Assembly: GCA_014378185.1 (NCBI GenBank)
Contig: JACMOE010000292.1
Coordinates: 1-10,964 of the forward strand
Length of the DNA stretch: 10,964 nt
Reading direction: 5' to 3'
DNA from: Gemmatimonadaceae bacterium
GTDB lineage: Bacteria; Gemmatimonadota; Gemmatimonadetes; Gemmatimonadales; Gemmatimonadaceae
Made by a program: the position numbers and the translations under genes. Positions within the stretch are counted from its first letter, which is position 1. Every line of letters begins with the position of its first letter. The notes under the pieces were generated by a model, which did no database searches, was not told where the DNA came from, and saw nothing but the letters and a program-made list of their open reading frames with translations. Below, piece by piece: positions 1-6,541 of the stretch.

Positions 1-547
1 CACGCTCGGCCCGCTCGCCACCGACATCGCCCCGGCCTACGACCACATCACGAGCGCGATCGGCGCGGCCATCATCGCCCAGGCCGGCACCGCCATGCTG
101 TGCTACGTCACTCCCAAAGAGCACCTCGGGCTGCCCAACCGCGACGACGTGAAGACCGGCGTGATCACCTACAAGATCGCTGCACACGCGGCGGACCTGG
201 CCAAGGGGCATCCACGCGCGCAGGAGTGGGACGACGCCATCAGCAAGGCGCGCTTCGACTTCCGCTGGCGCGACCAGTTCAACCTCGCGCTCGATCCGGT
301 GACCGCGCTGGCGTATCATGATGAAACGCTGCCGGCCGAAGGCGCGAAGGTAGCGCACTTCTGCTCGATGTGCGGGCCGAAGTTCTGCTCGATGAAGATC
401 ACGCAGGATGTGCGCGAGTATGCGGCGCGCCTTCGCGGCACGGGGTTGGACGGCGTGCAGGCGGGCATGCAGGCCAAGGCTGACGAATTCCGCGAATCCG
501 GTGGCGAGATCTACCTGCCAGCGCCGGTGGAAGCCGGGATGCCATGA
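1..547 (+). CDS. thiC: Phosphomethylpyrimidine synthase ThiC, C-terminal part (5' end outside window)
   Basis: ThiC is a radical-SAM enzyme that rearranges aminoimidazole ribotide into HMP-P, the pyrimidine half of thiamine. The visible 181 codons are read from base 2. They contain the family stretch GPLATDIAPAYDHITSAIGA near the edge, then CYVTPKEHLGLPN, then the C-terminal iron-sulfur cluster motif CSMCGPKFC (Cx2Cx4C, cysteine codons at 362, 371 and 386), which binds the 4Fe-4S cluster. The reading frame is intact to the TGA at 545-547. This stop overlaps the thiE start as ATGA, so the two genes are probably translationally coupled. The start, and any TPP riboswitch ahead of it, lie to the left of the window. 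Identification is secure from the motif set. Confidence 0.97.
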   Translation, partial: TLGPLATDIAPAYDHITSAIGAAIIAQAGTAMLCYVTPKEHLGLPNRDDVKTGVITYKIAAHAADLAKGHPRAQEWDDAISKARFDFRWRDQFNLALDPVTALAYHDETLPAEGAKVAHFCSMCGPKFCSMKITQDVREYAARLRGTGLDGVQAGMQAKADEFRESGGEIYLPAPVEAGMP

Positions 548-1215
548 TGGAAGGGCGCCGCGACATCGGGTCGCTGTACCTCGTGGCCACGCCGCGCACC
601 GGCATGCCGGAGGGGGAGTTTCTCGAGCGCGTGCATGCCGCGATGGAAGGCGGCGTGGACGTGCTCCAGCTCCGGTGCAAGGAGTGGGATGCGCTACCGT
701 ACCTGCGACTCGCCGAACGGGTTGCGCGGCTGGCGCGCGACGCGGGCGTTCCGTTCTTCGTGAACGACCGGCCCGACGTTGTGCTGGCCGCGGGAGCGGA
801 TGGCGTGCATCTCGGGCAGCAGGACTTGCCCGTTGCGTGGGCTCGTCGCATGGCGCCCGGCTTGATGATCGGGCGTTCGAGTCACGAGCCGGCGCACGCC
901 GAGCAGGCGATGGTGGAGGAGGCGAGCTATTTCGCGGCGGGACCGGTGTGGGATACGCCGACCAAGCCTGGCCGGCGCGCGGCCGGCCTGTCGTACGTGC
1001 AGGACGTCGCATCGCGCGCGACAGCCGTTCCGTGGTTCGCGATTGGCGGTATCAACCTCGACAACGTGCACGAGGTGCTCGAGGCCGGCGCAACGCGCAT
1101 CGCTGTTGTGCGGGCCATCCTCGACGCGCGCGATCCAGCGGAGGCGGCTCGTGGCTTTGTCGAGGCGCTCGCGCAGGCGGCGCACTCCGTGGAGCAGGAG
1201 GCCGTATGTACGTGA
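544..1215 (+). CDS. thiE: Thiamine-phosphate synthase ThiE
   Basis: ThiE joins HMP-PP and thiazole phosphate to give thiamine monophosphate. The protein has 223 residues, near the usual length for the family, and reads as a TIM barrel. Visible family motifs are QLRCK (42-46), NDR (74-76, pyrophosphate and Mg site), DGVHLGQQD (86-94), GRSSHE (110-115), AAGPVWDTPTK (131-141) and AIGGI (166-170, phosphate-binding loop). The start ATG at 544 overlaps the thiC stop (ATGA). A second ATG follows directly at 547 and cannot be excluded. The 3' end overlaps thiS by 10 bases. No key residue appears to be missing. Confidence 0.96.
   Translation: MMEGRRDIGSLYLVATPRTGMPEGEFLERVHAAMEGGVDVLQLRCKEWDALPYLRLAERVARLARDAGVPFFVNDRPDVVLAAGADGVHLGQQDLPVAWARRMAPGLMIGRSSHEPAHAEQAMVEEASYFAAGPVWDTPTKPGRRAAGLSYVQDVASRATAVPWFAIGGINLDNVHEVLEAGATRIAVVRAILDARDPAEAARGFVEALAQAAHSVEQEAVCT
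1196..1201 (+). promoter_or_regulatory. Shine-Dalgarno site for thiS
   Basis: AGGAGG lies 4 bases ahead of the ATG at 1206, inside the 3' end of thiE. It fixes the start of the short thiS gene, which would otherwise be easy to miss because the same frame stays open far upstream without a start. Confidence 0.7.
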
Positions 1216-1400
1216 ACGGCGAGCAGTACGCGCATCGCGACGGCCTCACCCTGCATGCGTTGCTGGCCGAGTTGCAGGTGGAGCAAGGCGCTGTGGTGGT
1301 GATGCACGACGACAAGCTGTATGGCGCCGGCAAGATTCCCGACGTGCTCGTGGCGGCTCCCGACGTGATCGAGATCGTCACGATGATGCAGGGAGGATGA
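1206..1400 (+). CDS. thiS: Sulfur carrier protein ThiS
   Basis: ThiS is a small ubiquitin-fold carrier. Its C-terminal glycine is adenylylated by ThiF and converted to a thiocarboxylate, which donates sulfur to the thiazole made on ThiG. The 64-residue product has the usual length for the family. It starts MYVNGEQY (first beta strand), has the helix segment LTLHALLAEL, and ends in the required Gly-Gly (MMQGG). Frame and start are supported by an AGGAGG site 4 bases upstream. It overlaps thiE by 10 bases and its stop lies within the thiG ribosome-binding region. ThiF, which it needs, is not encoded in this window. Confidence 0.93.
   Translation: MYVNGEQYAHRDGLTLHALLAELQVEQGAVVVMHDDKLYGAGKIPDVLVAAPDVIEIVTMMQGG
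1391..1396 (+). promoter_or_regulatory. Shine-Dalgarno site deciding the thiG start
   Basis: GGGAGG directly abuts an ATG at 1397 and lies 9 bases ahead of a second in-frame ATG at 1406. The spacing favours 1406. The ATGA overlap with thiS at 1397-1400 would favour 1397 if ribosomes re-initiate there. Confidence 0.55.
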
Positions 1401-1405
1401 CGCGG

Positions 1406-2227
1406 ATGCACGAGGCAGGATTGCAGCGCGGCGACGATCCGCTCGTCATTGCCGGCCAGACATTCCGCTCCCGGCTCATGGTGGGCACGGGGAAATACAC
1501 CGACTTCGCCATCATGCGCGAGGCACTGGTGGCCAGCGGCGCGGAGATCGTGACGGTGAGCATCCGTCGCGTGGAACTGGGTGCGCCCGGTCACGTGGGC
1601 ATCCTCGACGCGATCGACTTTGCGTCATACCAGTTGTTGCCGAATACGGCGGGATGCCGTACGGCGGATGAAGCGGTGCGGGTCGCACGGCTCGCGCGGG
1701 CAATGAGCGAGACGAACTGGGTGAAGCTCGAGGTGATCCCCGACGCCAAGTACCTGCTGCCCGATCCTGTCGAGACACTGCGTGCGGCCGAGATTCTCGT
1801 GGACGCTGGCTTCGTCGTGCTGCCCTACATGCACGCCGACCCGGTGCTCGCGCGCCGGCTGGCGGAGGTGGGTTGCGCCACGGTGATGCCGCTCGCCTCA
1901 CCCATCGGATCGGGGCGCGGCATCCTGACGCGCGCGGCGCTCGAGATCATCGTCGAGGAGGCCACGGTGCCTGTAGTGGTTGACGCGGGACTCGGCGTGC
2001 CGAGCGAGGCTGCGGCGGCGATGGAACTGGGTGCCGATGCGGTGCTCGTCAACACGGCTATCGCCGAAGCGAGAGACCCGGTCGCGATGGCGGCCGCATT
2101 TCGCAAGGCTGTGGAGGCGGGACGCGAAGGATTGCGTGCCGGTCGCATGGCCACGCGCGCGCACGCCAGCCCAAGCAGTCCCACCGCCGGTGTGGTGCGG
2201 ATGCCGGAGCCCGAAGTGCCAGTGTGA
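1406..2227 (+). CDS. thiG: Thiazole synthase ThiG
   Basis: ThiG condenses 1-deoxy-D-xylulose 5-phosphate, dehydroglycine and the ThiS thiocarboxylate into the thiazole phosphate of thiamine. From ATG 1406 it has 273 residues; ATG 1397 would add three. Family stretches visible are SRLMVGTGKY (22-31), VTVSIRRVEL (49-58), LLPNTAGCRTADEAV (77-91), WVKLEV (105-110) with the Schiff-base lysine at K107, VLPYMHADPVLARRL (138-152), MPLASPIGSGRGI (161-173) and VVVDAGLGVPSEA (190-202). The C-terminus (ASPSSPTAGVVRMPEPEVPV) runs slightly past the usual ending. A 42-base gap separates it from thiD, the only non-overlapping junction of this operon. Confidence 0.96.
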   Translation: MHEAGLQRGDDPLVIAGQTFRSRLMVGTGKYTDFAIMREALVASGAEIVTVSIRRVELGAPGHVGILDAIDFASYQLLPNTAGCRTADEAVRVARLARAMSETNWVKLEVIPDAKYLLPDPVETLRAAEILVDAGFVVLPYMHADPVLARRLAEVGCATVMPLASPIGSGRGILTRAALEIIVEEATVPVVVDAGLGVPSEAAAAMELGADAVLVNTAIAEARDPVAMAAAFRKAVEAGREGLRAGRMATRAHASPSSPTAGVVRMPEPEVPV

Positions 2228-2269
2228 ACCACGCGAACGGATCACGAGACCGCGTGTGCTGATGTGGCG

Positions 2270-3130
2270 ATGAGCCAGCCAGTGCCGACGGTGCTGTCCA
2301 TCGCCGGTAGCGACCCGAGTGGCGGCGCAGGCATTCAGGGCGACCTGAAGGCACTTGCTGCACTGCGCGTGCATGGCTGCGCCGTGGTGACAGCGATCAC
2401 CGCGCAGAACACGCGCGGCGTGCGCGACGTGTGGCCCGTATCGGCGGACGTCGTGGTGCAACAGTTGACGACGCTGCTCGACGACGTACAAGTGCATGCG
2501 GTGAAGATCGGCATGCTTGGCGACGCCTCGATCGTGCGCGCGGTGGCTGGCGTGCTTCGACGCTTTCCGGATGTGCCCATCGTGCTGGACCCCGTGCTGC
2601 GCGCGAGCGCCGGTGGAACGCTGCTCGAGCCCTCGGCGGTCGCCGTGTTCCTCGATGAGCTCGTGCCGCTGGCGACGGTGGTCACGCCCAATGCGGCGGA
2701 GGCGGGGGTCCTCACGGGCGAACCTGCGCCGACCTCGCCGGAGGATGCAGGGCGTGTCGCGCAGCTCCTCGTGGCGCGTGGCGCGGCGGCGGCACTGGTG
2801 ACGGGTGGGCACCTCGAAGGCCGCACGACGAGCGTTGACGTCCTGGCTACGGCACGGACGCTCGAGACATTTTCCGTGGCGCGCATTGCCGGGGATGGTG
2901 CGCATGGCAGCGGATGCGCGCTGTCGTCGGCGATTGCCGCATTGGTCGCGCGAGGGTATGGCCTGTCGGCGGCGTGTGCGGAGGCCCAGCAGTTCGTCGC
3001 GCGAGCCATTCATGCCGGCCAGCATCTCGGCATCGGCCACGGCGTGCAGCCGGTACATCCACTTGGCGCCATGTGGGCCGCGGCGTTGCCGTTGATCGAT
3101 CACCCGTCAACGCTCCCCCACCATGACTGA
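2270..3130 (+). CDS. thiD: Hydroxymethylpyrimidine/phosphomethylpyrimidine kinase ThiD
   Basis: ThiD phosphorylates HMP to HMP-P and HMP-P to HMP-PP, the substrate of ThiE. It is a ribokinase-fold enzyme of 286 residues, slightly longer than usual. Motifs are AGSDPSGGAGIQGDLKA (12-28, substrate site), AQNTRGV (45-51), VKIGML (78-83), DPV (107-109), TPNAAEAGVLTG (139-150) and the C-terminal signature AHGSGCALSSAIAA (211-224), whose C216 matches the catalytic cysteine and anion hole of the family. ATG 2270 is chosen; a GTG at 2264 would add two residues. Neither has a clear Shine-Dalgarno sequence. The 3' end overlaps the next gene by 8 bases. Confidence 0.95.
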   Translation: MSQPVPTVLSIAGSDPSGGAGIQGDLKALAALRVHGCAVVTAITAQNTRGVRDVWPVSADVVVQQLTTLLDDVQVHAVKIGMLGDASIVRAVAGVLRRFPDVPIVLDPVLRASAGGTLLEPSAVAVFLDELVPLATVVTPNAAEAGVLTGEPAPTSPEDAGRVAQLLVARGAAAALVTGGHLEGRTTSVDVLATARTLETFSVARIAGDGAHGSGCALSSAIAALVARGYGLSAACAEAQQFVARAIHAGQHLGIGHGVQPVHPLGAMWAAALPLIDHPSTLPHHD

Positions 3131-3491
3131 CATTCCGACCTCCGATGTGATCGGGATGGCGTCGCCGCTCGTGCGCTCGATTGCGCTGTTCGTGGCCGCA
3201 GGATTTGCGGAGGTGGGCGGCGGCTACCTCGTGTGGCGGTCGTTGCGCGATGGACGCGGCGTACTGATCGGTCTGCTGGGCGGCGCGCTGCTGGTGCTCT
3301 ACGGCGTGATTCCCACGTATCAGACGTCGTCCTTCGGACGCACGTACGCGGCCTATGGCGGATTCTTCGTCGTGCTGTCGCTGCTGTGGGGATGGGGGAT
3401 GGATGGGCGCCGGCCCGATGTGCCGGACGTCATGGGTGCGCTGGTGTGTCTGGTTGGCGTCGGCGTGATCATGTACTGGCCCAGGGGCTGA
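3123..3491 (+). CDS. UPF0060 (YnfA-like) small multidrug-resistance-type membrane protein
   Basis: This 122-residue integral membrane protein has four predicted transmembrane segments (about 17-36, 46-64, 76-93 and 102-119). The signature GRTYAAYGG (72-80), an acidic residue in the first segment (E30 in FAEVGG) and the final segment (MGALVCLVGVGVIMYWPRG) identify the UPF0060/YnfA family, related to small multidrug resistance exporters. The substrate is unknown. It overlaps thiD by 8 bases, so it is expressed with the thiamine operon. Linkage by shared function (for example traffic of a pyrimidine or thiazole precursor) is a guess. ATG 3123 is used; an in-frame ATG at 3156 would remove 11 N-terminal residues and still leave all four segments. 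Confidence 0.88.
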   Translation: MTDIPTSDVIGMASPLVRSIALFVAAGFAEVGGGYLVWRSLRDGRGVLIGLLGGALLVLYGVIPTYQTSSFGRTYAAYGGFFVVLSLLWGWGMDGRRPDVPDVMGALVCLVGVGVIMYWPRG

Positions 3492-3525
3492 GCGGAGACA
3501 TCCGCTAACGCTCGCCGCCGAGCGT
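3491..3525. repeat. Two small adjacent hairpins after the thi operon
   Basis: AGCGGA-GACA-TCCGCT (3491-3506) and ACGCTCG-CCGC-CGAGCGT (3508-3525) are perfect stems of 6 and 7 bases with 4-base loops, placed one after the other. The first begins on the last base of the UPF0060 stop codon. Neither is followed by a T run. They may assist termination or protect the 3' end of the transcript. Confidence 0.5.
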
Positions 3526-3540
3526 CGCGCGCACACGACA

Positions 3541-3580
3541 CAACGCCTCACCCCGCGCTCGAGTGCGGAGTGAGGCGTTG
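3541..3580. terminator. Strong hairpin between convergent genes, probable bidirectional terminator
   Basis: The arms CAACGCCTCAC (3541-3551) and GTGAGGCGTTG (3570-3580) are exact reverse complements. The inner CCGC and GCGG can extend the stem. It lies between the rightward UPF0060 gene and the leftward DUF4142 gene, where both transcripts should stop. Downstream T content is low on both strands (AGTTTCG on the plus strand), so classical intrinsic termination is plausible but not certain. Confidence 0.75.
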
Positions 3581-3594
3581 AGTTTCGATGCAGG

Positions 3595-4164
3595 TTACTT
3601 CACCAGCGACTTCTGTACTTCCTTGCCTGCCGCGAGATGCGCCACGAATTCGGGTGCGACCTTCTCCTCGAGGGCCTTGAGTTCGGCGTTCTTCGTTGCC
3701 GGCAGCAGCTGCGTGGTGACCGCATCAATGACCGCCTGGTGATAGCTCACCTCGTGGTCGATGTATGCGTTGTCGAATGCCTTGCCCTTGGTGGTGCGCA
3801 GCGACTTCATGGCCGCCACGTGATCGATGTACAGCGCGAAGTCCTTGCCCGGTGGCGTGGGCTTCACGTGGAGCTTGCGCGCGAGGTCACGTCCGAGCTG
3901 GCGGACGGCCTTGTGGTCGCGCACCATCATCGACGCGAAACGGCGAACTTCCTTGTTGCGGCTCTTCTTGAGGGCCACCTGGCTGGTCTCGATGTCCCAG
4001 CTGTTGGCGGCATCGAAGATCGCGACAATGGTGGGATCGTCGAGCCCGGCTGCCACTGCGGCGCGAACGGGGGCACGCGAGGCGGTGAGCGCGGGCGATT
4101 GAGCGCCAGCCAGCGGTGCGGCGGCCAGGGCCGCGAGGGCGAGAAGCAGGGTTGGGTTCTTCAT
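3595..4164 (-). CDS. Secreted DUF4142 domain protein
   Basis: This 189-residue protein opens with a Sec signal peptide, Met-Lys-Asn then a Leu/Ala core, with likely cleavage near AGA-QS (about residue 21). The mature part is helical and matches DUF4142: WDIETSQVALKKSRNKEVRRF (56-76), SMMVRDHKAVRQLG (78-91), YIDHEVSYHQAVID (134-147) and PEFVAHLAAGKEVQ (171-184). DUF4142 proteins are predicted ferritin-like helical bundles of unknown role, exported to the periplasm or envelope. ATG 4164 is preferred because it puts the Lys directly before the hydrophobic core; a GTG at 4176 would add four residues. It is transcribed away from the metallopeptidase gene and ends at a shared hairpin terminator. 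Confidence 0.85.
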   Translation of the reverse strand: MKNPTLLLALAALAAAPLAGAQSPALTASRAPVRAAVAAGLDDPTIVAIFDAANSWDIETSQVALKKSRNKEVRRFASMMVRDHKAVRQLGRDLARKLHVKPTPPGKDFALYIDHVAAMKSLRTTKGKAFDNAYIDHEVSYHQAVIDAVTTQLLPATKNAELKALEEKVAPEFVAHLAAGKEVQKSLVK

Positions 4165-4471
4165 GAGTGGTGGCACCGAGAAAGGTTGGTAGCGTTCTCA
4201 TCGCGTCGCGCGAGAATCGCGCGGGGCATCAGTGTAGATCGAGCAAGGAAGGTGCCGTCAGCCCGCCGCGCGGAGCGCTGCATCCGGTTGTCGTTGGGGC
4301 AGTCATTCGCCCAACTCGGACAAGCCTCGCTGCTGGGTCAGTTGGGGGCAGACGCCGACCTCGTGCGTACGGCAGGCACCGGCCTGGGGCGAAAAGCAGG
4401 TCCGTGACGGCCCGCTGGACGACAGCGCACCGCTCGGTTGCCGTCGCCTGCCGCTCGTGCGAGCTTGGACG
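4165..4471. other. Divergent intergenic region (about 307 bases)
   Basis: No convincing gene is seen here. It must hold promoters for the leftward DUF4142 gene and probably for the rightward metallopeptidase gene. A weak leftward -10-like TACACT (plus strand AGTGTA at 4231-4236) is the only hexamer I could point to, and no good -35 is paired with it. The region contains a tight inverted repeat at 4207-4223 and three mutually pairing segments at 4293-4346. GGTGCC (4251-4256) and GGCACC (4375-4380) could enclose that part in RNA. The last about 90 bases show no structure I recognise. Confidence 0.5.
4207..4223. repeat. Perfect inverted repeat in the DUF4142 leader
   Basis: CGCGCGA-GAA-TCGCGCG has 7-base arms and a 3-base centre. 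It sits about 43 bases ahead of the DUF4142 ATG on the minus strand, a fitting place for an operator or an RNA hairpin. Alternating CG sequence is easy to form by chance in a GC-rich genome. Confidence 0.4.
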
Positions 4472-5479
4472 ATGGAATGGGACCGATGGCCTCTCGAGCG
4501 CCTGCTGGATGTGCGGATCCGCGACCTCGGCCTTCGGCTCGAGGGTACGTGGGTGGAGTCCTGCATCGATGAGCTCTACAGCGAGCTCGGGAAGCGAGGC
4601 ATCGTGCTGCGGCCGCACTGCTGGTTGTCCGACGAATGGTTCTCGCCCACGAACGTGCCGGGCATCGGGATTCCCTTCTACCTCATGCATCCGCGCCTCA
4701 TCCGGCTGGAGCGGAAGATGATGCTGGAGGCGGAAGGTGCGTCGCGCGCCGAGTGCATGCGCATCCTTCGGCACGAGGCGGGACATGCCATGCAGCATGG
4801 CTACCGGTTGCATCGCCGGCCCAGCTGGCAGCGAACGTTCGGCAAGTCGTCGACGCCGTATCCCCTGTCGTACCGCCCGAAGCCGGCGAGCCGGCGCTTC
4901 GTGCAGCACCTTCGCGCGTACTATGCGCAGGCGCACCCGGACGAGGACTTCGCCGAGACCTTTGCGGTGTGGATGCAGCCGAGGGCGCGGTGGCAGAAGC
5001 GCTACGAAGGCTGGCCCGCGATGAAGAAGCTGGAGTATGTCGATGCGCTGATGACGGATCTCGCGGGCACGCGTGCGCCGGTCAACACGCGCGTGCGTGC
5101 GTTTCCGGTGTCGAAAAACAGCCTCACTCTCCGCGAGCACTACGAGGAGAAGCGATCGTTCTATGCGGTCGACTTTCCGAGCACCTACGACGCCGAGCTC
5201 CAGAAGGTGTTTTCCGCGGCGCCGAGGCATGCGGCCAAGGAGCTTGCATGGCGATTCATCACGCGCCATCGCGTGGAAGTGCGCCGCCTGGTTTCGCGAT
5301 GGACTGGCGAGTCCGATTTCACGGTCGACCAACTGCTGCGCGACATGACGGGTCGCAGCAGGGCGCTGCAACTTCGCATCGGCGGCCGTGACGCGACGGT
5401 GCTGATGGATTTTGCCGGTATGCTGGCCGTGCGCTCGGTCCACTTCCTCTATCGACGGCGCGTCTCCATTCCCCTATGA
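4472..5479 (+). CDS. Putative zinc metallopeptidase (HExxH), partner of ATP-grasp enzyme
   Basis: From ATG 4472 the protein has 335 residues; a GTG at 4457 would add five. Numbering from the GTG, it carries the zinc motif HEAGH (106-110) within MRILRHEAGHAMQHGY and, about 55 residues on, HPDEDFAETFAVWMQ (160-174). There a Glu (E163 or E167) can serve as third zinc ligand. This arrangement resembles the 'putative zinc-binding metallopeptidase' families. No signal peptide or membrane segment is visible, so it should be cytosolic. The C-terminal third (about 220-340) is charged and unassigned. The stop overlaps the start of the ATP-grasp gene as ATGA, so the two proteins are made together. The substrate is unknown. 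No strong Shine-Dalgarno sequence precedes either start. Confidence 0.8.
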   Translation: MEWDRWPLERLLDVRIRDLGLRLEGTWVESCIDELYSELGKRGIVLRPHCWLSDEWFSPTNVPGIGIPFYLMHPRLIRLERKMMLEAEGASRAECMRILRHEAGHAMQHGYRLHRRPSWQRTFGKSSTPYPLSYRPKPASRRFVQHLRAYYAQAHPDEDFAETFAVWMQPRARWQKRYEGWPAMKKLEYVDALMTDLAGTRAPVNTRVRAFPVSKNSLTLREHYEEKRSFYAVDFPSTYDAELQKVFSAAPRHAAKELAWRFITRHRVEVRRLVSRWTGESDFTVDQLLRDMTGRSRALQLRIGGRDATVLMDFAGMLAVRSVHFLYRRRVSIPL

Positions 5480-6501
5480 GCCCATCCCGCCGCAAGCTTC
5501 GCGTGCTCGTCCTCATCGCGCCTGGCCTCACGCCGCCCGACGACATCGCGCAGCGCAGCGAGCAGGAGCGGCACGGCTGGAAGACGGAGTACGACGTCCT
5601 CACCACGCTTCGCGCGCTGGGCCACGAGGCGCGGCCGCTGGAGGTGCAGGACGAACTCGCCCCCATCCGTCGGGAGGTGGATGAGTGGAAGCCGCATGTC
5701 GTGTTCAACCTGCTGGAGGCATTCTTCGACCTGCGGGAGTTCGACCAGCACGTGGTGAGCTACCTCGAGCTCCTTCGCGTGCCGTACACGGGATGCAATC
5801 CACGCGGGCTCGTGCTGGCGCGCGACAAGGCACTCGCGAAGAAGATCCTGACGTACCACCGGATTCCCGTGCCGAAGTTCGACGTGGTGCACGAAGGTCG
5901 CCGCGTGCGCCGGCCCAAAACGCTCAAATTTCCGCTCATTGTCAAGAGCCTCACGGAAGAGGCCTCGACGGGCATCGCGCAGGCAAGCGTCGTGTGGAAC
6001 GACGAAGAATTGGAGGCTCGCGTGCGGTTCATCCACGAGAGCACCACGGGCGATGCCCTGGTCGAGGAATTCATCGAGGGGCGGGAGATCTACGTCGGCG
6101 TGCTCGGCAACAAGCGGCTGACCGTGCTGCCGCCATGGGAGTTGTTCTTCGAGCACACCGCTCCGGGCAGCGTGCCGATCGCAACGGAGCGCGCGAAGCA
6201 CAACCTCGATTACCAGTCACGACATGGCATCACCGAGGGGCCGGCGAACATGGAGCCGGCGTTGCGCGACCGGCTCGTGAGCACCGCGCGGCGCATCTAT
6301 CGTGCCCTGTCGCTGGATGGATGCGCGCGCCTGGATTTCCGCCTGCGTGCGGATGGCACCGCGTTCTTCATCGAGGCGAATCCCAACCCCGAGATCGCCA
6401 GCAAGGAAGAGTTCGCGCAGTCCGCGCTGCATGCAGGGATGCGCTACGAGAAGCTGATCGACACGATCGTGTCGCTGGGCATTCGGCGCGGAGCGGTGTG
6501 A
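5476..6501 (+). CDS. ATP-grasp ligase, D-alanine-D-alanine ligase-like
   Basis: This 341-residue protein has the ATP-grasp core: RDKALAKKIL (117-124 onward), FPLIVKSL (152-159, ATP-binding K157), EEFIEGREIYVGVLG (197-211), RLDFRL (285-290, with R285 and D287) and FIEANPNPEI (298-307, Mg-binding E300 and N302). The layout matches D-Ala-D-Ala ligases, which join amino acids via acyl phosphate. However, the usual Ddl N-terminal GGxSxE signature is absent; the matching place reads LIAPGLTPPDDIAQRSEQER. A substrate other than D-alanine is therefore likely. It is cytosolic and is translationally coupled to the upstream metallopeptidase by an ATGA overlap. It ends 9 bases before a hairpin shared with the convergent DUF2911 gene. 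It is probably often annotated simply as a D-Ala-D-Ala ligase. Confidence 0.85.
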   Translation: MSPSRRKLRVLVLIAPGLTPPDDIAQRSEQERHGWKTEYDVLTTLRALGHEARPLEVQDELAPIRREVDEWKPHVVFNLLEAFFDLREFDQHVVSYLELLRVPYTGCNPRGLVLARDKALAKKILTYHRIPVPKFDVVHEGRRVRRPKTLKFPLIVKSLTEEASTGIAQASVVWNDEELEARVRFIHESTTGDALVEEFIEGREIYVGVLGNKRLTVLPPWELFFEHTAPGSVPIATERAKHNLDYQSRHGITEGPANMEPALRDRLVSTARRIYRALSLDGCARLDFRLRADGTAFFIEANPNPEIASKEEFAQSALHAGMRYEKLIDTIVSLGIRRGAV

Positions 6502-6510
6502 CGGCCAGGG

Positions 6511-6533
6511 GGCGCGCCCAAACTCTGCGCGCC
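6511..6533. terminator. Hairpin between convergent genes
   Basis: GGCGCGC (6511-6517) and GCGCGCC (6527-6533) are perfect arms around a 9-base loop. They fill the 40-base gap between the ATP-grasp stop and the DUF2911 stop. There is no T tract on either side, so its role as a bidirectional terminator is inferred from position. Confidence 0.5.
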
Positions 6534-6541
6534 ACACCTGC

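Noticed and set aside
408..1205. Long plus-strand open frame upstream of and in frame with thiS
   Set aside because: It runs through thiC and thiE in another frame; only the last 64 codons, after the AGGAGG site, look like a protein (ThiS).
2228..2269. Terminator or separate promoter between thiG and thiD
   Set aside because: The 42-base gap shows no stable hairpin and no promoter-like pair; thiD is most simply read as part of the operon.
1898..3103. Long minus-strand open frame (about 400 codons) opposite thiG and thiD
   Set aside because: It mirrors well-identified thi genes, is rich in Arg and His with no domain, and arises from the codon bias of the GC-rich sense strand.
4229..5443. Long minus-strand open frame (about 400 codons) opposite the metallopeptidase
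   Set aside because: The plus strand encodes an HExxH protein with coupled downstream gene; the antisense product shows no recognisable motif.
5476..6501. Calling the ATP-grasp gene ddl
   Set aside because: The N-terminal Ddl substrate signature is missing and no cell-wall genes surround it, so only the superfamily is claimed.
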